From Pseudomonas sp. R37(2017) (GTDB lineage Bacteria; Pseudomonadota; Gammaproteobacteria; Pseudomonadales; Pseudomonadaceae): a stretch of 64,000 nt of DNA. This document shows, in pieces, positions 34,663 through 43,143 of this stretch. Position 1 is the stretch's first letter; each line of letters starts with the position of its first letter. The translations under genes were made by a program, and so were the position numbers. The notes beneath the pieces are model-generated. The model worked only from the letters and a program-made list of their open reading frames with translations, was not told where the DNA came from and searched no databases. The stretch lies in NCBI RefSeq assembly GCF_002113375.1, contig NZ_NEHO01000013.1:95667-159666 (forward strand), written 5' to 3'.

Positions 34663-35418
34663 ATGAACAGATTTGAAAACAAAGTGGCGATCGTGACCGG
34701 TGGCGCCGGCGGTATCGGCTCGGCCATCGCCGCACGGTTCGCGAGCGAAGGCGCGACGGTGGTGATCAGCGACGTCAATCTCGAGGCGGCACAGGCCGTC
34801 GCCGAAACCATTCAGGGCGATGGCGGCAAGGCGCTGGCGATCGCCGCAGACATCGCCAGCGGCTCGGCATGCCACGGGTTGGTCGCAAAGGTCGTGGATG
34901 AACTGGGACGGATAGACATCCTGGTCAACAACGCCGGGATCAACCGCCGCGGCAATCTGCTGGCGTTGAGCGAGGACGATTGGCACAGCAGTTTTGCGGT
35001 CAATCTGGACTCGATGTTTCACCTGTGCCGGGCGGTGCTGCCGATCATGATCGAAGCGGGCGCCGGCGCGATCGTCAATACCGCGTCGCAGTGGGGCCTG
35101 TACCCGGCGCCCGGGCATATCGCCTACAACGTCACCAAGGCCGCCGTCGCAGCGTTCACCCAGAACCTGGCCAGGGACTACGCACCACAGAACATCCGGG
35201 TCAACGCCGTGTGCCCGGGCGAGATTCATACACCGATGCTCGAAGCCGGCGTGCGCCGCTCGGGCAGAACCATCGCCGATCTGGATCGAATGGTACCGTT
35301 CGGACGTATCGGCAAACCCCAGGAAGTGGCAGCGCTGGTGGCGTTCCTGGCCTCGGACGAGGCAGCCTTCATGTGCGGATCACTGGTGGAAATCACCGGG
35401 GCTCAGGCGGTGGCTTGA
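34663..35418 (+). CDS. Short-chain dehydrogenase/reductase with a promoter like the transport operon
   Basis: 250 residues, classical SDR: TGGAGGIG (12-19), NNAG, catalytic Ser in NTASQWG, Tyr-Lys in YNVTK, and VNAVCPGEIHTPM after the active site. NAD(H) preference is suggested by Asp at the end of strand 2 (VISDVN). ATG 34663 has AGGAG upstream. Its promoter matches those at 19066-19328, so it is probably controlled with the hydroxyproline-type island ~15 kb away. Substrate unknown; perhaps a hydroxy- or keto-acid from the same pathway. Confidence 0.85.
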   Translation: MNRFENKVAIVTGGAGGIGSAIAARFASEGATVVISDVNLEAAQAVAETIQGDGGKALAIAADIASGSACHGLVAKVVDELGRIDILVNNAGINRRGNLLALSEDDWHSSFAVNLDSMFHLCRAVLPIMIEAGAGAIVNTASQWGLYPAPGHIAYNVTKAAVAAFTQNLARDYAPQNIRVNAVCPGEIHTPMLEAGVRRSGRTIADLDRMVPFGRIGKPQEVAALVAFLASDEAAFMCGSLVEITGAQAVA

Positions 35419-35427
35419 GTGAATGGG

Positions 35428-35460
35428 CCTGTCGCGTAGCCAGTGAGGGACTGCGACAGG
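35428..35460. terminator. Hairpin between convergent SDR and LysR genes
   Basis: CCTGTCGC (35428-35435) pairs with GCGACAGG (35453-35460). No T-run; a bidirectional terminator is plausible. Confidence 0.4.
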
Positions 35461-35484
35461 TCCGAAAGCCCCGTTAGGGTTCTG

Positions 35485-36396
35485 CTAACGCCCGGCGACC
35501 TCGAACAACCAATCGCGAAATGCCTTCAGCCTTGGCAGGCTCGCACAGCCAGGTCGGTAAACGACGTAGTAAGCAAGGGCCGATTCGAACGTTATCTGCG
35601 GGAACAACCTGACCAGTCGACCGGCCGCCACATCATCACGGGCCATGACACTACGGGCCAAAGCGACGCCCTGTCCATCGATCGCCGCTTGCAGCACGGC
35701 CGCGGAGTTATTGATCTTCATGCCGCGCGTAGTCAGAACACCAGTGATGCTCGTGTTCCGGACCCATGCCGCCCATGTCGGGAAATCGGTATGGCTATCC
35801 ATCGACAGGTCATGGATGAGGGTTTCCCTGGCAAGATCGTTTGGTGTGCGCAGCCGCGAAGCGTCGAGCAACAGACTGGGTGAGCAGACCGGGTAGACCT
35901 CCTCGTCCATCAACTTTTCCGCCACCAGCCCCGGCCAGCTTCCAGTCCCGTAGCGCACGCCGATGTCGATCCTTTGAGCAACGAAATCAACCGCCCGCAG
36001 GTTGGTGTCCAGGCGTACATCCATGTCGGGCCAGGCGGCATGAAAGCTCTCGATACGGGGCAACAGCCACTTGGCAGCGAACGCAGGGCTCACCGTTACC
36101 GTCAGCACACCGCCGCTCGAGCCTTCCTTCAGCCTCTCCATTCCCAGCGTGAGCCTGTCAAAGCCGGCCCGAATATCAGGCAATGCAAGTTCAGCCGCTT
36201 CGGTTGCGACCAGCCTCGATCGGCCAGTGGCGGCGCGGTGAAAGAGCGGCGTGCCCAGCCAGTCCTCCAGAGAACGCACCAGTTGGCCCACGGCGGCGGG
36301 CGTGACATTGAGCTCGGAAGCGGCCGCGGAAAAGCTTTGATGGCGAGCACTGGCTTCAAAGGCGCGTAAGGCATTGAGATGAATAGGGGTCTTCAT
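35485..36396 (-). CDS. LysR-family regulator (GcvA-like)
   Basis: 303 residues. Winged helix at the N-terminus (LNALRAFEASARHQSFSAAASELNVTPAAVGQLVRSLEDWLG) and a two-lobe effector domain. Divergent from the SDR/AhpD/cupin/amine-oxidase run that begins at 36685, across 288 bases, so it probably controls that run. Start ATG 36396 follows a weak ribosome site. Effector unknown. Confidence 0.87.
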   Translation of the reverse strand: MKTPIHLNALRAFEASARHQSFSAAASELNVTPAAVGQLVRSLEDWLGTPLFHRAATGRSRLVATEAAELALPDIRAGFDRLTLGMERLKEGSSGGVLTVTVSPAFAAKWLLPRIESFHAAWPDMDVRLDTNLRAVDFVAQRIDIGVRYGTGSWPGLVAEKLMDEEVYPVCSPSLLLDASRLRTPNDLARETLIHDLSMDSHTDFPTWAAWVRNTSITGVLTTRGMKINNSAAVLQAAIDGQGVALARSVMARDDVAAGRLVRLFPQITFESALAYYVVYRPGCASLPRLKAFRDWLFEVAGR

Positions 36397-36684
36397 GACG
36401 ATAAACTTTTTCTTTCTATGACTGACATTTTATATCGTTTGTCGCTGCGTTCGCACGCAGCGAATAATCGGCTCCAAGGTAGAAACAGCGTCCTGTGGAG
36501 ATCCAGGAATCAGTGCCTGGCCCGAATGAAAAAGTTTGTCTTGCGACTCGGAACAGCCCGGATTTTCCACTAGCTCTGACACTACCGGATACATGCGCTG
36601 AACGGCGTTTGAACGGCCCCCCACCGGCAAGCGCTTAGCGTATCAACCATTGCCTGCCAATCATAAGCTGCAAAGAGGTCCGAT

Positions 36685-37458
36685 ATGAGCAATCAATTCA
36701 AAGGAAAAAAGCTGCTGGTCGTCGGTGGCACCAGTGGCATGGGCCTGGAGGCTGCACGCATGGTGCTCGCCGAAGGCGGCAGCGCCATCATTGTCGGCAG
36801 CCGACCTGAAAAGACTGAAGAGGCGCGCAAAGAACTCTCCGGCCTGGGGCCGGTGACCGCGCTGATCGCTGATCTGACCAGCGAAGACGGCCTGGCCAAA
36901 CTGATCAATACCCTCGATGAACAGCACGCGGACATCGACCTGTTGGTCAACGCCGCCGGCGTCTTCTTCCCCAAACCGTTTCTGGAACACCAGGGGGCCG
37001 ATTACGACCAGTACATGAAGCTGAACAAGGCGTTCTTCTTCATCACTCAGAAGGTCGCGGCGAACATGGTTGCAAAAAACCGCCCTGGCTCCATCGTCAA
37101 CATCGGTTCAATGTGGGCCAGGCAGGCTATCGCTGCAACGCCCTCCTCGGCCTACTCCATGGCCAAGGCCGGCTTGCACTCGCTGACCCAGCACCTGGCC
37201 ATGGAACTGGCGCCACAGCAGATTCGCGTGAACGCCGTTTCGCCAGCGGTCGTAGTGACGCCGATCTACGAAGGTTTCATCCCGAAAGCCGAAGTGCATG
37301 GTGCCTTGCAAGGCTTCAACAGCTTCCACCCGATCGGCCGTGTCGGCACCCCTGAGGAGGTCGCCGAAGTCATTGCCTTCCTGCTGTCCGACAAGGCCAG
37401 CTGGGTCACCGGCGCGATCTGGGACGTAGACGGTGGCGTGATGGCCGGCCGCAACTGA
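36685..37458 (+). CDS. Short-chain dehydrogenase/reductase
   Basis: 257 residues. The cofactor loop reads VGGTSGMG (13-20) instead of TGxxxGIG, and the usual NNAG reads VNAAG, both tolerated variants. Catalytic Ser in NIGSMWARQ and Tyr-Lys in YSMAK are intact. ATG 36685 has GAGG upstream. First gene of a four-gene run with an AhpD-like protein, a cupin and a flavin amine oxidase. Substrate not recognisable. Confidence 0.85.
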   Translation: MSNQFKGKKLLVVGGTSGMGLEAARMVLAEGGSAIIVGSRPEKTEEARKELSGLGPVTALIADLTSEDGLAKLINTLDEQHADIDLLVNAAGVFFPKPFLEHQGADYDQYMKLNKAFFFITQKVAANMVAKNRPGSIVNIGSMWARQAIAATPSSAYSMAKAGLHSLTQHLAMELAPQQIRVNAVSPAVVVTPIYEGFIPKAEVHGALQGFNSFHPIGRVGTPEEVAEVIAFLLSDKASWVTGAIWDVDGGVMAGRN

Positions 37459-37473
37459 GAGAGGTAAATACCC

Positions 37474-37818
37474 ATGATGAAAGACTGGAACGCCTATCGC
37501 ACAGACTTGCTGGAACGCATCGGTGATGTCGCCAGGCAAAGCCCGGACATCGTCCGCGGCCTGAACACCATCGATGGCGCCGCCACAAAAACCGCACACC
37601 TGGAGCCAAAGATTCACGAGTTGATCGCTCTGGCTGTCGCGGTGACCACGCGCTGTGACGGTTGCATTACCGTGCACACGAAAAAGGCCGTTGAATGCGG
37701 TGCCAGCAGGGAGGAGATCACCGAAGCGCTGGGTGTGGCCATCGCCCTGAACGCAGGCGCTGCGCTCGTCTACTCGGCCCGTGTTCTCGATGCACACGCT
37801 CAACTTCCCGACGCTTGA
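37474..37818 (+). CDS. Carboxymuconolactone decarboxylase/AhpD-like protein
   Basis: 114 residues with the CxxC...H motif (RCDGCITVHTKKA) that marks AhpD-type peroxidase/reductases in this family, rather than true decarboxylases. Likely a thiol-based redox enzyme or hydroperoxide reductase. Fifteen bases after the SDR stop with AGAGAGG upstream, so in one operon. Confidence 0.85.
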   Translation: MMKDWNAYRTDLLERIGDVARQSPDIVRGLNTIDGAATKTAHLEPKIHELIALAVAVTTRCDGCITVHTKKAVECGASREEITEALGVAIALNAGAALVYSARVLDAHAQLPDA

Positions 37819-37824
37819 GTATCA

Positions 37825-37849
37825 GAGGGGGGCGACAACGGCCCCCCTC
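37825..37849 (+). terminator. Strong intercistronic hairpin
   Basis: GAGGGGGGC (37825-37833) pairs with GCCCCCCTC (37841-37849). No T-run follows; it may lower expression of the downstream cupin gene or protect the upstream mRNA. Confidence 0.5.
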
Positions 37850-37871
37850 ACCTACTTCTGGAGTGACGCAC

Positions 37872-38540
37872 ATGTTGGTCAATGCAGACTTTTCCCGGCG
37901 CGCCATCGTTACACCTGACGACTACCAATGGGTGCCTTCACCGCAAAGTGGCGTCGAACGCGTCATGCTGGATCGGCTCGGCGGCGAGAAAGCCCGAGCG
38001 ACCAGCCTTGTGCGCTATGCCCCTGAATCCGACTTTCCGGAGCATCCCCACCCTGGGGGCGAAGAAATCTTCGTGCTGTCCGGGACGTTCTCGGAAGGTG
38101 ATCGGCACTACCCTGCCGGATCGTATCTACGTAACCCGCCAGGGTCGGTTCACCAGCCCGCCAGCCGGGAAGGCGCGCTGATTTTCGTCAAGCTGTGGCA
38201 AATGAAACCCGACGAAAAAGAGCGGGTACATATCGATACTCGAGACCCGTCAAACTGGCAGCCGTGCGGCCGACGCGACATTTGCCCACTGTTTTACAGC
38301 GGCACCGAGCACGTGACCCTGCAACGTCTGCAACCGGGTGAGCCACTGTTCGCCACCGAGGTGACCAGCGCTGAATGGTTGTTGATTTGCGGACAGCTCA
38401 AAACCACGGATCAGACATTCGAGCCCGGCACCTGGATGCGCCTGCCCCAAGGTCGCTATCCCGACATCACCGCCGGCAGCCAGGGCGCCATGGTTTATCT
38501 CAAGACCGGACACCTGCCTGATAAGCCCGAGGAGGCATGA
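37872..38540 (+). CDS. Cupin-domain (ChrR-like) protein, two cupin halves
   Basis: 222 residues. First cupin motif EHPHPGGEEIFVLSGTF with PAGSYLRNPPGSVHQP; the second half repeats a degenerate barrel (LICGQLKTTDQTFEPGTWMRLP). ChrR-like cupins bind zinc or iron and occur as anti-sigma sensors or as small dioxygenases/isomerases; no sigma factor is adjacent, so an enzyme is more likely. ATG 37872 was chosen because upstream sequence in the longer frame overlaps the AhpD gene. Ends directly before the amine oxidase gene. Confidence 0.8.
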   Translation: MLVNADFSRRAIVTPDDYQWVPSPQSGVERVMLDRLGGEKARATSLVRYAPESDFPEHPHPGGEEIFVLSGTFSEGDRHYPAGSYLRNPPGSVHQPASREGALIFVKLWQMKPDEKERVHIDTRDPSNWQPCGRRDICPLFYSGTEHVTLQRLQPGEPLFATEVTSAEWLLICGQLKTTDQTFEPGTWMRLPQGRYPDITAGSQGAMVYLKTGHLPDKPEEA

Positions 38541-38541
38541 C

Positions 38542-39660
38542 ATGCAAAAAACGCGAATCGCGATCATCGGGGCTGGCTTGAGTGGCCTGTTTGCTGCCTA
38601 TGCGTTGCAAAAAAAGGGCATCACGGACTACGTCATTCTCGAAGCCCGGGATGTTCCAGGCGGACGCATCCTATCCGTTCCTCCCTTCCCCGAATTGCGC
38701 TCCGGGCAGCCGGGCACCGCGAACCGCTTCGACCTCGGCCCCTCGTGGTTCTGGCCTGGCTACCAACGGCAACTGGACCAGCTCATCGAGGAATTGGGAC
38801 TGTGTCGATTCGCGCAGCACGAGACCGGCGAAACGGTGATCGAACGCTCACGTGACACCCCTGCGGTTCGTGCGCGCGGCTATGGTAATTCGCCGCCCTC
38901 GATGCGACTGATGGGCGGCATGGGCGCACTCATCGACGCCCTGTCTGACCACCTGGATTCCAAGCGAGTCCTTACTGGGCAAGTCGTGCGCAATGTGCGT
39001 CGCACAGCGCACAACGTAGAAGTCGATAGCACGGATGCAGCAGGCCAGCTCACGACATGGAGCGTCGAGCAGGTGTTCCTGGCCATGCCTCCACGCCTGG
39101 CACAGGCCACCCTCGATTTTTCGCCGGCCTTGCCGTCGCAGCTCTCGCGGAGCTGGCAAGCGACCGCCACCTGGATGGCGCCCCATGCCAAGTACTTCGC
39201 CATCTTCGATACGCCTTTCTGGCGCGAGCAAGGGCTGTCTGGCGAAGGACGCAGTAGCGTCGGTCCATTGATGGAAATCCATGACGCTTCGATTCCACAA
39301 GGCAGCGCCGCGCTGTTCGGCTTCATCGGTGTTCCAGCGACGCTTCGCAAAACGTTGCCCGACAGCGAACTGCGAGCACTTTGCCGTGCTCAGTTAGTCA
39401 GGATGTTTGGCCCGCAGGCTGGCACCGCGAAAGCCGAGTTCCTCAAGGACTGGGCAGCCGAACCCTTCACCACCATTGATGCGGACCTGACGGGCGCGAG
39501 TCAGCATGCCGTGGCCCCTGCGGCCACGGCAGACAACGGTCCGTGGCGTGGTTGTCTGGTCGGCATTGGCAGTGAATGGTCGTTGCAGTTTCCCGGGTAT
39601 GTCGCAGGGGCGATCGATGCCGTCAGTCGAGGGATGCAAATGTTGAGCATGCCTGCGTAG
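38542..39660 (+). CDS. Flavin-containing amine oxidase family protein
   Basis: 372 residues. N-terminal FAD motif IAIIGAGLSGLFAAYALQKKG, the arginine-containing GGRIL motif, FDLGPSWFWPGYQRQL, and the C-terminal GIGSEWSLQFPGYVAGAIDA flavin contact. Shorter than typical monoamine oxidases (~450), as in many bacterial members. GGAGG precedes ATG 38542, one base after the cupin stop, so it is coupled. Could oxidise an amine or desaturate a ring; substrate unknown. Confidence 0.85.
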   Translation: MQKTRIAIIGAGLSGLFAAYALQKKGITDYVILEARDVPGGRILSVPPFPELRSGQPGTANRFDLGPSWFWPGYQRQLDQLIEELGLCRFAQHETGETVIERSRDTPAVRARGYGNSPPSMRLMGGMGALIDALSDHLDSKRVLTGQVVRNVRRTAHNVEVDSTDAAGQLTTWSVEQVFLAMPPRLAQATLDFSPALPSQLSRSWQATATWMAPHAKYFAIFDTPFWREQGLSGEGRSSVGPLMEIHDASIPQGSAALFGFIGVPATLRKTLPDSELRALCRAQLVRMFGPQAGTAKAEFLKDWAAEPFTTIDADLTGASQHAVAPAATADNGPWRGCLVGIGSEWSLQFPGYVAGAIDAVSRGMQMLSMPA

Positions 39661-39720
39661 GCATCACAGCGCCAACTGCCCCGCTCCAAGGCTGCTGCTT
39701 TGCTTCCACGTTGAACTTAA

Positions 39721-41598
39721 TCAGACTTGAAACTTGCCGAGCAACTGCGAGAGATCGGACACCTGCCGCTGCAATTCAGAACAGGCTTGCACAGTGGCGC
39801 GCATCTGCTCGGCACCCGACTGGTTGAGCAGGTCGATTTCGCTGATGTCCTGGTTGATTGTCTCCACGACAGCACTCTGCTCCTCGGTCGCCGCCGCGAC
39901 TGACTGGCTCATCCCATCCATCTGTTCTATACCATCAGTCACCCCGGTCAGACGCTCGCCGGCCCTGCAAGCGATTTCGACGCTCTGGCCACTCTGTCGC
40001 TGACTCTCCTGCATGGTATCCACCACCACCGCGGATTCTGCCTGAAGCTCTTCGATCAGCTGCTGAACCTCAAGTGCCGATTGCTGGGTCCGGTGGGCCA
40101 GGTTGCGCACTTCATCGGCGACAACCGCAAAGCCCCGACCCGCCTCCCCCGCCCTTGCAGCCTCGATAGCGGCATTGAGGGCAAGCAGGTTGGTCTGTTG
40201 GGAGATGCTGCTGATGACCTCGAGTATCTGGCCGATATCCTCGGTCTTGCCGTTGAGCTGGCTGATGTGTGAGCTGGAGGTGTGTATCAGTGAAGAGAGT
40301 TGCGTCATCGCATCGATGTTGCGTTCAACCACGTTGCGCCCCTCATGTGCCTGTACCAGTGTGGTGCTGGCACGTTGCGAGGCCATCGCGGCATTACCCG
40401 CGATCTCCAGAGCGGCAGCGCCCAGTTGATTGATCGCAGCGGCTACACTGCCCGTGCGGCTTGCCTGGACCTGTGTGTTGTCGAGGGTGATCGTGGTCGA
40501 TGCAATCACCTGACTGGCGACTTGGTCGACCTGCCCCATCGCCCGGTTCACTTCACGGATGGAGTCGTGAATACGCTCGACGAACCGGTTGAACGCCCTG
40601 GCCAGCAGTCCTAGTTCATCATTGTTTTTCACTGGCAGACGTCGGGTCAGATCGCCTTGGCCCTGAGCGATGTCTTCCATTGCGTGTGTCATCGCATGCA
40701 ATGGGCGCAATAACAGACGAATCAGCATCCCCATCAAGATCAGCAAGCCGCTCACGGTGACCGTGGTTGCCGTCAGTGCTGACCATCTGAAGTCTTCCTG
40801 AACGGCGAACACCTTGTTCTTGTCCAGGGAAATGCCGAGGTACCAGTTCACGCCCGGCAAACCCTGTACTGGCATGAACGTGACCATCCGCTCACCTTCC
40901 TGGCTCTGCACCTGGCTGAGTTTTCCGTCCTCAAGTGCTGGCATCCCGGCGGAGAAGAGTTTCTCTGCCGGCTGCATCATGAATTGGCGATCCGGATGAA
41001 CCAGAATCTTGCCATCGCCACTGACCAGAAACGCATACCCCATCCCATCGAAGTTGAGGGCATCGATCAGCTTTACCAGACCCTGCAGTTCGAGATCAGC
41101 ACCCACCACGCCCACACCGGCAACCGGCGTGGCGACGGTCATGGTCAGTTGGTGGGTGTTTGCGTCCAGGTAGGGTTCGGTCAGTTGGCTGCCAGTTGCC
41201 GATCGTGCCTGCTGAAACCAGGGGCGGGAACGCGGGTCGTAATCCTTCGGCATCGGCGTTTCAGGAAACACATGGAAGCTGCCCTGGTCTGTGCCGAAAT
41301 ACACGAAGGCCAGAGACTCTTTCAAAGTCTGCTGTCGTAGCCACTGCTCGCGGCCCTTTTCATCGGCATGGGCCAACACCTCGGCCAGACTCTCCAGCAA
41401 CAGTCGTCTGCCACCCAACCAGTTGCGGATGTTATCCGCCGTGACTTGCCCGATGCCGCGCAAATTGCGTTGCAGGTCCCTGCTGATCGCATTGCTCTGC
41501 TGATAATCGTTGTACAGGGCGAACAGCCCGAAGGCTGACACTACCAGCAATGATGCCGCCAACAGGATCTTGTGGCTGAATCCGAGTCGCTTGATCAC
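39721..41598 (-). CDS. Methyl-accepting chemotaxis protein with dCACHE sensor, predicted amino-acid receptor
   Basis: 625 residues. Helix 1 at ~8-28, periplasmic double CACHE domain (~30-275), helix 2 at ~280-300, HAMP, then a signalling domain with the tip EVISSISQQTNLLALNAAIEAARAGEAGRGFAVVADEVRNLA. Residues Y120, R125, W127, Y143 and D168 line up with the amino-acid binding motif of dCACHE receptors such as PctA. GTG 41598 follows AAGGTGG. Last gene of a minus-strand group with an NhaC-like antiporter. Confidence 0.9.
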   Translation of the reverse strand: MIKRLGFSHKILLAASLLVVSAFGLFALYNDYQQSNAISRDLQRNLRGIGQVTADNIRNWLGGRRLLLESLAEVLAHADEKGREQWLRQQTLKESLAFVYFGTDQGSFHVFPETPMPKDYDPRSRPWFQQARSATGSQLTEPYLDANTHQLTMTVATPVAGVGVVGADLELQGLVKLIDALNFDGMGYAFLVSGDGKILVHPDRQFMMQPAEKLFSAGMPALEDGKLSQVQSQEGERMVTFMPVQGLPGVNWYLGISLDKNKVFAVQEDFRWSALTATTVTVSGLLILMGMLIRLLLRPLHAMTHAMEDIAQGQGDLTRRLPVKNNDELGLLARAFNRFVERIHDSIREVNRAMGQVDQVASQVIASTTITLDNTQVQASRTGSVAAAINQLGAAALEIAGNAAMASQRASTTLVQAHEGRNVVERNIDAMTQLSSLIHTSSSHISQLNGKTEDIGQILEVISSISQQTNLLALNAAIEAARAGEAGRGFAVVADEVRNLAHRTQQSALEVQQLIEELQAESAVVVDTMQESQRQSGQSVEIACRAGERLTGVTDGIEQMDGMSQSVAAATEEQSAVVETINQDISEIDLLNQSGAEQMRATVQACSELQRQVSDLSQLLGKFQV

Positions 41599-41626
41599 GT
41601 CAAATCCACCTTATGCCCAGTTCCGT

Positions 41627-43054
41627 CTATAGATGCTTGGTCAGGCCAAGGATCACAAACCCCACGAGCGCAATAGCTGCGGCCGTCAAGCAATAGGGAA
41701 GTTGGGTCTTGATGTGATCCATGAGGTTGTTTCCAGTTGCAGTCGCCGTGACGATACCGGTGTCGCTGATCGGCGAGGTGGTATCACCGAATATGGCGCC
41801 CGAGATAGCGGCGCCGATGACCAGGTAGGGATCGGCACCGGACGATACGGCCAGTTGGATTCCGATGGGAATCATGATGGAGAAGGTTCCCCAGGAAGTA
41901 CCGGTGGACAACGAAATCACCGCAGCAACCAGAAATACGAACGCGGCCACCAGACTGACTGGCATCAGTACGCTGAAATGCTGTGCCAGGAATTGCCCGA
42001 TCTGCAGCTGGCTCGACAGGTCACCAATCAGGAATGCCAGGGTCAGCACAACCACCAGCGGCAGCATGGCCTGGTAGCCTTCGACCAGACGGTTGAAATA
42101 CGTCTCGATGTTCATGACCCGCTTGATCAGCACGTAATGCACAAAGCCGACGCACTGCCCGAAGAGTACGGCCCAGAGAATGGCGGTCGAGGCTGATCCG
42201 TTGCCCATCACGCCGTTACCGGTGATGTACAACCCGATCGGCACAAACAGGAAAATCGACAGGAGCGGCACCAGCAAGTTGGAAACACTGGCGCCCGAGA
42301 TCTGTTCCTGTTTGCCCTGGGCCGCAAGCGGCACGACGCCTTCCCGGAGTTCCGTACCGGTTGCCGCGCGCTGTTTGGCACGGCCCATGGCTGGAAAGGT
42401 GAAACGGGTAAAGATACTCACCAGCACCATGGCAATACTGGCCCAGGCGAACAGGTTGTAGGCGATGGAGTGAGCAAGGATATTGAACGGGTTGCCCTGG
42501 ATACTGCCGTTTTCCACCTGTACGGCGATAATGCCCAGCATCATTGCACCCCACCCATTGAATATCACCGATGACCACGCGCTGATGCCGACATTCTTGA
42601 GCACGTAGGCTACCTGCTCCCGGGCTACGCCATGGCGGCGTACGAGTTCAGAAGTGGCCGCGCCCGAAGTGAGCATCGCCAGGTAGCTATCGATGAACAC
42701 CAGTGCCGCCAGGGTACCGGCGAGCAACTGGATACTGATCGGCCCCTTGACGATCCGCAGGCGTCCGGAGATCAGGTTGACCAGCCCCTCCATGCCGCCT
42801 GTAAGCCTCGCGAGGTGAATTACGCCACTGATCATTACGGTGAAGATGAGAGTCCGCACGACCCCGTCGGATTTGAACACATCGACGACACCTTGCACGG
42901 CACTCTGCAATCCGTGACCAACGTGGAAGTTCGAAAGGACCATGAATCCCGCTACACAGCCCACCACCAATGACAAAATCACCTGACGGGTAAAAATCGC
43001 CAGGCATATCGTTACCGCCGGAGACAACAGCCCCCAGACACCCACTTCGTGCAT
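41627..43054 (-). CDS. NhaC-family Na+/H+ antiporter-like transporter
   Basis: About 475 residues, 11-12 helices. Features of NhaC: FIDSYLAMLTSGAATSELVRRHG, STGTSWGTFSIMIPIG and GAIFGDTTSPISDTGIVTATATG. Members exchange Na+/H+ or, in some clades, malate or amino acids (e.g. lysine) for protons. The ATG at about 43054 has GAGGT upstream; a longer frame to 43216 overlaps the next gene and is not used. 28 bases before the chemoreceptor gene, so both may sense and use one ligand. Confidence 0.85.
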   Translation of the reverse strand: MHEVGVWGLLSPAVTICLAIFTRQVILSLVVGCVAGFMVLSNFHVGHGLQSAVQGVVDVFKSDGVVRTLIFTVMISGVIHLARLTGGMEGLVNLISGRLRIVKGPISIQLLAGTLAALVFIDSYLAMLTSGAATSELVRRHGVAREQVAYVLKNVGISAWSSVIFNGWGAMMLGIIAVQVENGSIQGNPFNILAHSIAYNLFAWASIAMVLVSIFTRFTFPAMGRAKQRAATGTELREGVVPLAAQGKQEQISGASVSNLLVPLLSIFLFVPIGLYITGNGVMGNGSASTAILWAVLFGQCVGFVHYVLIKRVMNIETYFNRLVEGYQAMLPLVVVLTLAFLIGDLSSQLQIGQFLAQHFSVLMPVSLVAAFVFLVAAVISLSTGTSWGTFSIMIPIGIQLAVSSGADPYLVIGAAISGAIFGDTTSPISDTGIVTATATGNNLMDHIKTQLPYCLTAAAIALVGFVILGLTKHL

Positions 43055-43143
43055 CGTAAAGACCTCAGGTTTTGTTCTTATTCGAAATGTGCTGTTGCAG
43101 CGATCGGTCGATCGCTTGCGCGTCTGATAACCAGACGCGAATG

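Noticed and set aside
37695..37871. N-terminal extension of the cupin gene
   Set aside because: Overlaps the AhpD-like gene and has shadow-type composition; conserved sequence starts at 37872.
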